A model generated the notes under the pieces. It was not told the origin of the DNA and searched no databases. It saw nothing but the letters and a program-made list of their open reading frames with translations. From assembly GCF_002927635.1 (NCBI RefSeq), contig NZ_PRDS01000003.1, positions 1 to 64,000 of the forward strand: a stretch of DNA of 64,000 nt. Reading direction: 5' to 3'. The position numbers and the translations under genes were made by a program. The stretch's first letter is position 1, and the number at the start of each line of letters is the position of its first letter. Positions 9,713-18,543 of this stretch are shown piece by piece. This stretch comes from Albidovulum inexpectatum (GTDB lineage Bacteria; Pseudomonadota; Alphaproteobacteria; Rhodobacterales; Rhodobacteraceae).

Positions 9713-10504
9713 ATGAACGAGCCCCGGCATATCGACCCCCATGCTGCCGCCGCGCTGCTGGCGTGGATGGTGGAACTTGGCGCGGATGAGCCGATCCTCG
9801 ATGCGCCGGTCGATCGCTATGCCCTGGCGGATGCGCCACGGCCCGCGCACGAGCCGGCGGCGGCCCCCGCAATCGTGGCTCCAGTCGTCGAGGAAGGTCC
9901 CGACCCGGTCGCCGTGGCGCGCGAGCTGGCCGCGCAGGCGCAGGACCTGGAAAGCCTGGCCGCACTTCAGGCTGGCTATGATCTGTGCGAGCTGAAGAAG
10001 GGCGCGCGGAATTTCGTTTTCGCCGATGGCGACCCATCGGCCCGCGTGATGATCATCGGTGAGGCGCCGGGGCGCGACGAGGATCTCGAGGGTCGGCCCT
10101 TCGTGGGGCGTGCCGGGCGCCTGCTGGACCGGATGTTTTCCGCCATCGGCCTGTCGCGCAATGCCAGCCATGCGGACGAAGCGCTTTACATCACCAATGT
10201 CATGCCGTGGCGGCCCCCGCGCAATCGCGACCCCGAGCCGCAGGAAATCGCGATGATGCTGCCCTTCGTGCAGCGCCATGTCGAGCTGGTCGATCCCGAG
10301 ATCATCGTGCTGATGGGCAACACGCCCTGTCAGGCCGCGCTGGGCCGCAAGGGCGTGCTGCGGTTGCGGGGCACATGGGTTCAGGCCTTCGGGCGCAGCG
10401 CGATGCCGATGACGCATCCGGCCTATCTGCTGCGCAATCCCGCCGCCAAGCGCGAGGCCTGGGCCGATCTGTTGGAAATCCGCGCCAGATTGAGGGACGC
10501 CTGA
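9713..10504 (+). CDS. Uracil-DNA glycosylase, family 4/5 type
   Basis: This 263-residue protein removes uracil from DNA in base-excision repair. It has the motif GEAPGRDEDLEGRPFVGRAG near residue 117, TNVMPWRPPRNRDP, and the active-site MTHPAYLLRNP near the end. The first 85 residues are a poorly conserved extension. Only two cysteines are visible in the whole protein (one in DLCELKK, one in NTPCQAAL), too few for the four-cysteine Fe-S site of classical family 4 enzymes. Start MNEPRHID was preferred over an upstream ATG that would lie in the divergent promoter region. Its stop overlaps moaB (TGATG). Confidence 0.88.
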   Translation: MNEPRHIDPHAAAALLAWMVELGADEPILDAPVDRYALADAPRPAHEPAAAPAIVAPVVEEGPDPVAVARELAAQAQDLESLAALQAGYDLCELKKGARNFVFADGDPSARVMIIGEAPGRDEDLEGRPFVGRAGRLLDRMFSAIGLSRNASHADEALYITNVMPWRPPRNRDPEPQEIAMMLPFVQRHVELVDPEIIVLMGNTPCQAALGRKGVLRLRGTWVQAFGRSAMPMTHPAYLLRNPAAKREAWADLLEIRARLRDA

Positions 10505-11046
10505 TGAGCCGCATCGACGAATCCAAGCCGTTCATTCCCGTTCGCATCGCCGTCCTGACCGTCTCGGACACGCGCAGCCTGGCCGAGGACCGCTCGGGCG
10601 ACACGCTTGTCGAACGCATAGAGGTCGCCGGGCATGTCGTGGCCGACCGCCGTATCGTGCGGGATGAGCGCGCCGAGATTGCCAGACAGTTGCGCGACTG
10701 GATCGCCGATCCCGGGGTTGACGTCATCCTGACCACCGGGGGGACGGGGCTGACGGGCCGTGATGTCACCGTCGAGGCGCATCGCGACGTCTATGAGAAG
10801 GAGATCGAGGCATTCTCGACCGTCTTTACCATTGTTTCGATGCAGAAGATCGGCACATCCGCGGTGCAGTCGCGGGCCTGCGGCGGGGTCGCGGGCGGGA
10901 CGTATCTGTTCGCCTTGCCAGGCAGTCCCGGCGCCTGCCGGGATGCATGGGACGAGATCCTGAAATGGCAGCTCGATTATCGCCATCGGCCCTGCAATTT
11001 CGTCGAGATCATGCCGCGCCTGCAGGAACATCTGCGGCGTAAATGA
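10504..11046 (+). CDS. moaB: Molybdenum cofactor biosynthesis protein MoaB
   Basis: MoaB/MogA-type protein that adenylylates molybdopterin before molybdenum insertion. The 180 residues include DRSGDTLVERI, ILTTGGTGLTGRDVT and a C-terminal LPGSPGACRDAWDEIL. Translation is coupled to the preceding glycosylase gene through a one-base overlap. No other molybdenum cofactor gene lies in the window. Confidence 0.92.
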   Translation: MSRIDESKPFIPVRIAVLTVSDTRSLAEDRSGDTLVERIEVAGHVVADRRIVRDERAEIARQLRDWIADPGVDVILTTGGTGLTGRDVTVEAHRDVYEKEIEAFSTVFTIVSMQKIGTSAVQSRACGGVAGGTYLFALPGSPGACRDAWDEILKWQLDYRHRPCNFVEIMPRLQEHLRRK

Positions 11047-11136
11047 TCACATGCGCCGTTCAGGCCGAATTGGGGGAAGACTTGGTGCATTCCGCCCGGA
11101 CGCGCTAGACTGACCGGCAGGAACGGAGCCGAAGAC

Positions 11137-12597
11137 ATGCGCTTTCTCTATCGCAGCCTGATCGGTCTTGCCCTGGCTGCCATCACGCTTGCCCTTCTGG
11201 TCATGGCCGCGATGACCCTGCGCGATGCGATCACGGCGCGCAATGCAGACCGCGGGGCAGGGCGTCCCGCGCAAGAGCGTGTGTTTGCCGCGCGCGTCAT
11301 CCGTCTGCAGCCTGCCCGCATCTCGCCGGTGCTCACGGCCTATGGCGAGATCCGTGCGCGCGACCAGATCGATCTGCGCGCCGCCGAGTCCGGCCGCATC
11401 GTCGAGCTGATCCCGGGATTTGGCGACGGGCTCCGAGTCGAGCGCGACGCCCTGATCGCGCGGATCGACCCCGAACCCGCGCGCACGGCGCTGGAACTTG
11501 CCCGGGCCGATCTGCGCCAGGCCGAGGCCGAACTGTCCGAGGCCGAGAATGCCCTGCAGCTGGCGCGCGACGATCTGGCGGCTGCCGAGGACCAGTTGCG
11601 ACTGCGGCGTCAGGCGCTGGACCGCGTGCGCGGCATCTCGGGCCGGGGGCTGAATACGGCGACCGACCTGGAGGCCGCCGAACTTGCCGCATCCAACGCG
11701 ACCCAGGCCGTCGTGTCGCGTCGGCAGGCGCTTGCAGCGGCCGAGGCGCGGCTGGATCAGGCGCGGATCATGCTGGATCGGCGCAGGCTTCAGGTCGCCG
11801 AGGCCGAGCGACGCCTGCGTGACACCGAAATCCGCGCCCCCTTTTCCGGCATCCTGGGAGAGACGGGCCCCAGCCTGGGCGCGCTGGTTGCACAGAACGA
11901 AGTCATTGCCCGGCTGATCGATACCGACCGGCTGGAAGTCGCGTTTCGCGTCTCGGCCGCCGCGCTGCAGGGGCTGACCGACCCGGATGGAGAGATCCTG
12001 CCGCTGCCGGTCATCGCCGAACTGGACGTTTCCGGGATGCGGCTTGGCGCCACGGGTCGGCTTGCGCGGCTGGACCCTTCGGTGGGCGAGGCCGCCGCGG
12101 GTCGCCTGCTCATCGCCGAACTGGACGCGGCGCGGGGGCTTCTGCCCGGTGACTTCGTGACCGTGCGCGTGGAAGAGCCTGCACGCGATGACCTTGCGCT
12201 TGTGCCGGCGCGTGCGCTGGACGCCGACGGGACCGTCCTGGTCGTGGGCGATCAGGATCGCCTGACAGAGGTTCCCGTTGTCCTGGTGCGCAGACAGGGC
12301 GACGATGCGCTGATCCGGGTCGGCGACCTTGCCGGGCGCGAGATCGTGGCCGAACGCACCGCGCTGCTTGGCGAGGGGATCCGCATACGCCCGCTGCGGC
12401 AGGAGCCGGACGCGCCCGACGCCAGCGATGCGGCGATGATCGAACTGACACCCGAACGGCGCAGCGCGTTGATTGCCTTCGTCGAGCGCGACGGAGACAT
12501 GACCGAAGAGACACGAAGCCGCATCCTGAGCGCCCTGCGCGCGACCCGCGTCCCGCGCGAGATCGTCGAACGGCTTGAATCGCGGATGGGGGGCTAG
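11137..12597 (+). CDS. RND efflux periplasmic adaptor subunit
   Basis: Membrane-fusion protein that links an inner-membrane RND pump to an outer-membrane channel. The 486 residues start with an uncleaved helix (about 8-27), continue with a lipoyl/barrel portion, a long Ala/Glu/Arg coiled-coil hairpin (about 110-215), then AEAERRLRDTEIRAPFSGILG, the second half of the lipoyl domain. A charged C-terminal extension (about 430-486) with no match I know follows the membrane-proximal domain. One base separates its stop from the permease start, so the two form an operon. Substrate unknown; no regulator is adjacent. Confidence 0.92.
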   Translation: MRFLYRSLIGLALAAITLALLVMAAMTLRDAITARNADRGAGRPAQERVFAARVIRLQPARISPVLTAYGEIRARDQIDLRAAESGRIVELIPGFGDGLRVERDALIARIDPEPARTALELARADLRQAEAELSEAENALQLARDDLAAAEDQLRLRRQALDRVRGISGRGLNTATDLEAAELAASNATQAVVSRRQALAAAEARLDQARIMLDRRRLQVAEAERRLRDTEIRAPFSGILGETGPSLGALVAQNEVIARLIDTDRLEVAFRVSAAALQGLTDPDGEILPLPVIAELDVSGMRLGATGRLARLDPSVGEAAAGRLLIAELDAARGLLPGDFVTVRVEEPARDDLALVPARALDADGTVLVVGDQDRLTEVPVVLVRRQGDDALIRVGDLAGREIVAERTALLGEGIRIRPLRQEPDAPDASDAAMIELTPERRSALIAFVERDGDMTEETRSRILSALRATRVPREIVERLESRMGG

Positions 12598-12598
12598 G

Positions 12599-15500
12599 AT
12601 GACCCGGCTGCGCGATGCGATGGCAGGGGCGTCCGGAATCCTTTCCTATTTCACGCGCCATGCGACGGCGGCAAACCTGCTGCTGATCGTCCTGATCGCC
12701 GCGGGGCTGTTCGCGCTGCCCCGGATGCGGGCACAGTATTTTCCCGACGTCATCATCGAGGAAATCTCGCTGACCGTCCGTTGGGAGGGCGCCGGGGCGG
12801 CGGATGTGGACCGCGCGATTGTCCAACCGCTCGAACCCGCCTTGTCGGCGGTCGAAGGCGTGACCTCGCTGCGGGCACGATCGCAGGAAGGAATCGCGCG
12901 GTTGTTCCTGGAATTCGAACCGGGCTGGGATCTTGGCCGGGCCATGGACGAGGTCAAGGCAGCGGTCGATTCAGTGACGGATCTGCCCGAGGATGCCGAG
13001 ACGCCCGAGATCATTCGCGCGGCCTGGCGCGACCGTGTCGCGGATGTGGTGATTTCGGGACCGCTCGGAGAAGAACAGCTGGCTCGGCTTGCCGACGAAT
13101 TCATGGCCCGTGCATGGGCGGAAGGCGTCACGCGGATCTCGGTCCAGGGGCTTGCGGGAACCGAAATCCGGGTCGAGGTCCCCATGGCCCAGTTGATCCG
13201 CCACGGCCTGACCCTGTCCGACATCGCCGCCCGCATCCGGGCCGAGACCCAGCCCGATCCGGCGGGCACGCTGTCGGACGGTTCGGCCCGGCTGCGCAGC
13301 GGCACTGAGCGGCGCAGCGCCGATTCGGTGGCCGGGATCGTGGTCATGACATTGCCCGATGGGGCAAGGGTAACCCTGGGCGATATCGCCGACATCCGGC
13401 ATGTCGGCGCGACCGAGTCGCGACGGTTCATGGTTGGCGACAATCCGGCGGTCACCCTGCGTGTCGATCGCTCGGCCGAGGGGGATGCCATCGAGATTCA
13501 TTCCCGGATCGAGAGCATCGCCGAAGCGATGCGCCCGGAACTGCCCGCCGGGGCGAAGATTGACCTGATCCGGGTGCGCACGAATGACATCATTGCCCGT
13601 CTGAACATCCTGGCCGAAAACGGCGCCTTCGGGCTGGCGCTGGTGCTGGGCCTGCTGTTTCTGTTTCTGAATGCCAGAACGGCGCTGTGGGTGGCGGCCG
13701 GAATTCCGGTCGCGATGCTGACCACCGTCGCGCTGATGTATGCCTTTGGGCTGACGCTGAACATGATCTCGCTTTTCGCGTTGATCCTGACGCTGGGCAT
13801 CGTCGTGGATGACGCGATCGTGGTCGGGGAACATGCCGATTTCCGCTTTCGCCGCCGTGGCGAAGGCCCGGTCGAGGCCGCCGAGAATGCCGTGCGCCGC
13901 ATGGCGGCGCCGGTCTTTTCTTCGACCATCACGACAATCATCGCCTTTCTGGGGCTGACGGCCATATCGGGACGGTTCGGCGATCTGATTTCTGACATTC
14001 CCTTTACGGTGGCGGTTGTCCTGGCCGCGTCGCTGATCGAATGTTTCCTGATCCTGCCAAATCACATGTCGCACGCGCTGGCCCATGCCGGGCAGGGGCG
14101 GTGGTACGATGCGCCCAGCCGCGTGTCCAACCGCGCGCTGGGCTGGTTTCGGGACCGCCTGATGCGGCCGATGACCGAGGCCGTGATGGCGGCCCGCTAT
14201 CCTGTGCTGGCGGCCGCGATCCTTGCGCTGGCGGTTTGCGTGGCCATGTTCCTGCGCGGCGACGTCACATGGCGGTTCTTCAACGCGCCGGAACGGCCGA
14301 CGATCACGGCCAATTTCGCCATGGTCGATGGCGCAAGCCGCGACGACACGGCGCGGATGCTGGCCGATCTGCAAGCGGCGATCGACGATCTTGCGCGGCA
14401 GTATCGCGAACAATACGGGGTCGAGCCGCTGAACCACGTGCTGGGCCAGATCGGTGCGAATTTCTGGCCCGAACTGGCCGTCGCCGAAACCAAGGACAAC
14501 GATCTTCTGGGCGGCGTCGCGATCGAACTTGTCGATCCCGATCTGCGTCCGTGGTCTGCCTCGCAATTCATTTCCGACCTGCAAGAGGCTGCCCCGCGTC
14601 ACCCATTGCTGGAGGAATTGTCGTTCCGCAGCTGGCGGCACGGTCCGGGCGGCGGCTCGCTGGAGGTCGATCTGACCGGCGCTGAGCCGGACGTTCTGAA
14701 GGAGGCGGCCGAGTCGCTGAAGCGCGAACTGGCGGGCTATCCCGAGGTGTCCGGGCTCGAAGACAGCCTGCCGTTCGATAAGGTCGAGCTGGTCCTGGAA
14801 TTGACACCCCTTGGCCGCCACCTGGGCTTCACGGCCGAGGCGCTGGGCGCAGAGCTTCGCAACCGCCTGACGGGCATCGAGGCGGCGACCTTCCCCGAGG
14901 GCACGCGCAGCGCGGCCATCCGCGTCGAACTGCCAGCCTCGGATCTGACGGCGGACTTCCTGGACCGAACCATGCTGCCCACCGCCCAGGGCCATCCGGT
15001 GCCTCTGTCCGATATCGTCAGGGTCACGATGCGGCAGGGGTTCTCGACGATCCGGCGTGAACAGGGGCAGGCCGTGGTCACCGTCTCGGGCGAGCTGTCC
15101 GAGGATGACCCCGCGCGGGCCGAGGCGATACGAAAGGCTCTCGAGCTTCAGATCCTGCCACGTCTGACCGAGGAACACGGCGTGGGCTGGCGGCTTTCGG
15201 GTCTGGCCGAACAGGAAACGCGCTTTCTGGGCGATGCGATGATCGGCTTTGGTGCGGCGCTGGCCGGCATCTATGCCGTCCTGGCCTGGATCTTTGCCAG
15301 CTGGACGCGTCCGCTGGTCGTGATGTCCGTCATTCCGCTGGGTCTGGTCGGCGCGATCTGGGGCCATTGGTGGTGGGATGTGCCCTTGTCGATGTTTTCG
15401 GTCGTTGGCCTGATCGGGATGTCGGGCATCATCATCAATGACGCGATCGTGCTGATTTCGACCATCGACGAAAAGGCCCGCATCCGGGCCCTGCGCCCTG

Positions 15501-15940
15501 CGATCGTCGAGGGTGTGGCCGAGCGTCTGCGGCCCGTCCTCTTGACGACCCTGACGACCGTGCTGGGACTTGCGCCGCTGCTGTTCGAAACCTCGCGTCA
15601 GGCGCAGTTCCTGAAGCCCACGGTCATCACGCTGTGCTACGGGCTGGCCTTTGGCATGGTGCTGGTGCTGGTCGTGATCCCGGCGCTGATGGTCGTGCAG
15701 CGCGATATCGGACTTGCGGCCCGCGGATTGCGCCGGGCGCTGAGGGTGCGGCGCCTGCGCGGCATTCTTTTCATCGTCGGGGTTGGTCTTGCCGGGGCCT
15801 TCGCCGCGATCATGGGGTCGGCGCTGATCTCGGGCGGGGGATGGTCCACGGCCTTCGCCCTGTTCGTGGCGGCGGTCGTGGCAATCGTGTCAATTGCGGC
15901 GGTTTTCGCAGCTTTCATGCGCGCCCGGCATGGCGCGTGA
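12599..15940 (+). CDS. RND-family efflux permease
   Basis: Inner-membrane proton-driven exporter of 1113 residues. The N-terminus begins a first helix near residue 25, and large periplasmic loops follow. Helix 4 carries GIVVDDAIVVGEH with the paired Asp residues of proton relay, and the second half has GMSGIIINDAIVLIST. It is longer than the usual 1020-1050 because about 75 residues after the last canonical helix encode two further hydrophobic stretches (residues about 1050-1105), suggesting 14 membrane passes. Start placed at MTRLRDAMAG, one base after the adaptor stop. Substrate cannot be inferred from sequence. Confidence 0.94.
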   Translation: MTRLRDAMAGASGILSYFTRHATAANLLLIVLIAAGLFALPRMRAQYFPDVIIEEISLTVRWEGAGAADVDRAIVQPLEPALSAVEGVTSLRARSQEGIARLFLEFEPGWDLGRAMDEVKAAVDSVTDLPEDAETPEIIRAAWRDRVADVVISGPLGEEQLARLADEFMARAWAEGVTRISVQGLAGTEIRVEVPMAQLIRHGLTLSDIAARIRAETQPDPAGTLSDGSARLRSGTERRSADSVAGIVVMTLPDGARVTLGDIADIRHVGATESRRFMVGDNPAVTLRVDRSAEGDAIEIHSRIESIAEAMRPELPAGAKIDLIRVRTNDIIARLNILAENGAFGLALVLGLLFLFLNARTALWVAAGIPVAMLTTVALMYAFGLTLNMISLFALILTLGIVVDDAIVVGEHADFRFRRRGEGPVEAAENAVRRMAAPVFSSTITTIIAFLGLTAISGRFGDLISDIPFTVAVVLAASLIECFLILPNHMSHALAHAGQGRWYDAPSRVSNRALGWFRDRLMRPMTEAVMAARYPVLAAAILALAVCVAMFLRGDVTWRFFNAPERPTITANFAMVDGASRDDTARMLADLQAAIDDLARQYREQYGVEPLNHVLGQIGANFWPELAVAETKDNDLLGGVAIELVDPDLRPWSASQFISDLQEAAPRHPLLEELSFRSWRHGPGGGSLEVDLTGAEPDVLKEAAESLKRELAGYPEVSGLEDSLPFDKVELVLELTPLGRHLGFTAEALGAELRNRLTGIEAATFPEGTRSAAIRVELPASDLTADFLDRTMLPTAQGHPVPLSDIVRVTMRQGFSTIRREQGQAVVTVSGELSEDDPARAEAIRKALELQILPRLTEEHGVGWRLSGLAEQETRFLGDAMIGFGAALAGIYAVLAWIFASWTRPLVVMSVIPLGLVGAIWGHWWWDVPLSMFSVVGLIGMSGIIINDAIVLISTIDEKARIRALRPAIVEGVAERLRPVLLTTLTTVLGLAPLLFETSRQAQFLKPTVITLCYGLAFGMVLVLVVIPALMVVQRDIGLAARGLRRALRVRRLRGILFIVGVGLAGAFAAIMGSALISGGGWSTAFALFVAAVVAIVSIAAVFAAFMRARHGA

Positions 15941-15949
15941 CCAGCCCGG

Positions 15950-16747
15950 TCAGGAGGCGCAGCCGCGTATCTCGATGGCCTTGCCGTTCTCGCCAATGAC
16001 CGTCACGCGCAGGGCCGAACGGTCGAGCGCGAAGGGGCGCGCGTTGGCCGGGACCATGTCGACCGTCGCGCGCAGGACGTCGCCCGCCCGCGCGGTTTCC
16101 GCAGCCGAGATCCAGACCGGTTGCGCCTGATCCAGCTCGACCACGGTGACCTCGCGCGGGCCGACCGAAGGCGCAGTGATCTCGGTTGTCAGTCGCAGTC
16201 CGTCGCGGATCGGTTCGGCCCTGCAGCGCGCCGCACCATCGACGGGGCGTGGCTGGTTGGCCAGCGCGGCCTCGATCACGGGGTCCGGGGCAGGGGTATT
16301 TGTCGTCTGGGCTGCAAGATCCAGGACCATCGGCATGCAGATGGTTTCGCATACGCCAAGCTCGACCGATGTCTTGACCGTAACCGGCTGGTCGGGATCG
16401 ACCGGCGCGATCTCGATCGGCAGGACCAGCTCGTCGCGGTAGCCTATGACCTCCATTCCGTTCAGGTCGAAGACCTGCGGGACTGGCCAGTGGAAGGCCA
16501 CCGCGCGCAGATTTCGCGAGCCCGACCAGTCGAAGCGTGGCGGTATGCCTGCTTCGCCGGGCGCGCGCCAATAGGTCTTCCAACCCGGCTGCAGCTTCAG
16601 ATGCAGCGCAACCATCCGGTTGCCGTTGGCCAGTCGCCAACCCGGGCGCAATTCGGCATCGGTTATGCCCTGAGGCACCGGTTGCGCAACGGCGGGCATG
16701 CCGCCGATGCTAAGCGCGAACGAAAGTATGGCCGTCGAAATCCTCAT
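15950..16747 (-). CDS. DsbD alpha-domain-like periplasmic protein
   Basis: A 265-residue exported protein with a signal peptide (cleavage likely after AVAQ, about residue 22). The rest corresponds to the N-terminal, immunoglobulin-like domain of thiol:disulfide interchange protein DsbD without the membrane part. It contains one Cys pair in GVCETICMPMV, spaced as a CxxxC. Such stand-alone domains probably receive electrons from a CcdA/DsbD-type membrane partner and reduce periplasmic disulfides, for example in cytochrome maturation. It converges on the RND permease gene with 9 bp between stops. Confidence 0.85.
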   Translation of the reverse strand: MRISTAILSFALSIGGMPAVAQPVPQGITDAELRPGWRLANGNRMVALHLKLQPGWKTYWRAPGEAGIPPRFDWSGSRNLRAVAFHWPVPQVFDLNGMEVIGYRDELVLPIEIAPVDPDQPVTVKTSVELGVCETICMPMVLDLAAQTTNTPAPDPVIEAALANQPRPVDGAARCRAEPIRDGLRLTTEITAPSVGPREVTVVELDQAQPVWISAAETARAGDVLRATVDMVPANARPFALDRSALRVTVIGENGKAIEIRGCAS

Positions 16748-16878
16748 GCAGCCAAGCTAGTGCGGGCGCGGCGGAAGAAAAGCGCCAATCGGCACCGATC
16801 ACGAAGAATTTTGTACGTACCGGGCCTTGTCTTGGCGCCATTCAGAACCGATCCTTATTGGGGAAGGAGGCATCGCCA

Positions 16879-17433
16879 ATGAACCTGACAGGCAAGATGC
16901 TGATCGCCATGCCCGGCATGGGCGATCCGCGTTTCGAACACAGCGTGGTTCTGGTCTGCGCCCATTCCGACGACGGCGCGATGGGCCTGATCGTCAACAA
17001 GCCGACGCCGGATCTGACGTTCAGGGACCTGCAGGAACAGCTTGGCATTCCGCAGACCGAAGCGTCACGCCAGATCCGCGTGCATTTCGGCGGCCCGGTC
17101 GAGGTTTCGCGCGGCTTTGTCCTGCATTCGGCCGATTATGACGGCGAGGGCTCCACGCTGAAAGTGTCAGAGCAGTTCGGCATGACCGCGACGATCGACA
17201 TCCTGCGTGCCATCGCGGCAGGGGCCGGTCCGCGACAGTCGCTTCTGGCGCTGGGTTATTCCGGCTGGGGCCCGGGGCAGCTGGAAAACGAGATCATGAT
17301 GAACGGATGGCTGACCTGTGATGCCGATCCCCAGCTGGTCTTTTCCAGCGATGACGGCACGAAATGGGAAAGCGCGTTGCGGGCGATCGGAATCGATCCA
17401 ATCGGTCTGTCGGCGACCGCCGGCCGGGCCTGA
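16879..17433 (+). CDS. YqgE/AlgH family protein
   Basis: A 184-residue cytosolic protein of the widespread YqgE/AlgH family, whose molecular function is not settled. It shows the family start LTGKMLIAMPGMGDPRF, then GAMGLIVNKP, and LGYSGWGPGQLENEI. The ATG at 16879 was chosen over an upstream TTG because GGAGG lies ten bases before it. It stands alone between the DsbD-like gene and the convergent threonylcarbamoyl-AMP synthase gene. Confidence 0.92.
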   Translation: MNLTGKMLIAMPGMGDPRFEHSVVLVCAHSDDGAMGLIVNKPTPDLTFRDLQEQLGIPQTEASRQIRVHFGGPVEVSRGFVLHSADYDGEGSTLKVSEQFGMTATIDILRAIAAGAGPRQSLLALGYSGWGPGQLENEIMMNGWLTCDADPQLVFSSDDGTKWESALRAIGIDPIGLSATAGRA

Positions 17434-17435
17434 TC

Positions 17436-18401
17436 TCAGCCCGCCCCGGGCCTTGGCGCGGCGGCACGGCGCAGGCGGTCGTTGATCGCGCGGCCCAATC
17501 CCTGGTCCGGGATCGGCGATACGGCGATCGTCGCGTCGGGGCTGATGCGCGCGTCGGCCTCGCGCAGATAGTGGAAGAGATTGGCCGCTGCTTCGACCAG
17601 ATCCGCCGCGGGCGACAGGTTCAGTTCGGCTCCGGCGGCCTCGGGGCCAAAGCCCAGCCAGAATTCGCCCGGCTCGGGGCTGCGGACATTCAGCCGGACC
17701 CGCGCGCGCGGCGCGTAATGCGAGGAAAGCTGGCCCGGCGCATTGGGGCGTTCGGCCGCGGCCATGTTGTCCAGACGGGTGCCCAGAAGATCCTCGATGG
17801 CCTCGACCGGCAGACCGCCTGGCCGCAGCAGAACGGGCCGGGGGCCGTATAGCCCAAGGATCGTCGATTCCACGCCCACCTTGCAGGGGCCGCCATCGAT
17901 CACCGCCGCGATCCGGCCCGAAAGGCCCGACAGGACGTGTTCCGCGCGCGTCGGGCTGACCCGCCCCGAGGGATTGGCCGAAGGCGCTGCGAGCGCGGCG
18001 CCAAATTCCGTCAACAGGGCCCGGGCCACCGGATGGGCCGGCACACGGATCGCCACCGTGTCCAGCCCGGCGGTCACCAGCGGCGACAGGCGGGCCCCTT
18101 CGGCAAGCGGCAGAACCAGCGTCAGGGGGCCGGGCCAGAACGCGTTCGCAATCCTTTCGGCCCTGTGGTCGAACCGGGCCAGCTTGCGCGCTGCGTCGAG
18201 CGAGGCGACATGCGCGATCAGCGGGTTGAAGCGCGGGCGGCCCTTGGCGTCGAAGATTCGGGCAACGGCGTGGTCATTGGCGGCGTCGCCGCCCAGGCCA
18301 TAGACCGTTTCGGTCGGAAAGGCGACTAGGCCGCCATCGCGAAGGATTTCGCGGGCGCGGGACAGTCCGGCATCGTCCGGTTGCAGGATTTCGGTCGTCA
18401 T
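17436..18401 (-). CDS. L-threonylcarbamoyladenylate synthase (Sua5/YwlC type)
   Basis: Makes threonylcarbamoyl-AMP for the universal t6A37 modification of ANN-decoding tRNAs. At 321 residues it is the two-domain Sua5 form: an N-terminal YrdC domain with FPTETVYGLGGDA and KGRPRFNPLI, and a C-terminal Sua5 domain (ending about residue 310) seen in PGQLSSHYAPRARV. Start at MTTEILQPDD; the upstream in-frame ATG lies within the divergent promoter region. The stop codon is two bases from that of yqgE on the other strand. Confidence 0.94.
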   Translation of the reverse strand: MTTEILQPDDAGLSRAREILRDGGLVAFPTETVYGLGGDAANDHAVARIFDAKGRPRFNPLIAHVASLDAARKLARFDHRAERIANAFWPGPLTLVLPLAEGARLSPLVTAGLDTVAIRVPAHPVARALLTEFGAALAAPSANPSGRVSPTRAEHVLSGLSGRIAAVIDGGPCKVGVESTILGLYGPRPVLLRPGGLPVEAIEDLLGTRLDNMAAAERPNAPGQLSSHYAPRARVRLNVRSPEPGEFWLGFGPEAAGAELNLSPAADLVEAAANLFHYLREADARISPDATIAVSPIPDQGLGRAINDRLRRAAAPRPGAG

Positions 18402-18543
18402 CTCGGTCACTTCGCGCGGGGTCCTTCGTGACGCAGCGTTGCGGTTTGATGGGCGGCGGTGGCGTGGCAATTATGGGTTCAGTGAATTGTTGACATACGC
18501 GCCCCGTTCCTGCTTGCCAAGGCGGGCAGACAAGGAGTTCCCG

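Noticed and set aside
12971-15367. Minus-strand open frame of about 800 codons opposite the RND permease
   Set aside because: Antisense shadow of a clear RND permease; composition is Arg/Gln/His-rich without any motif.
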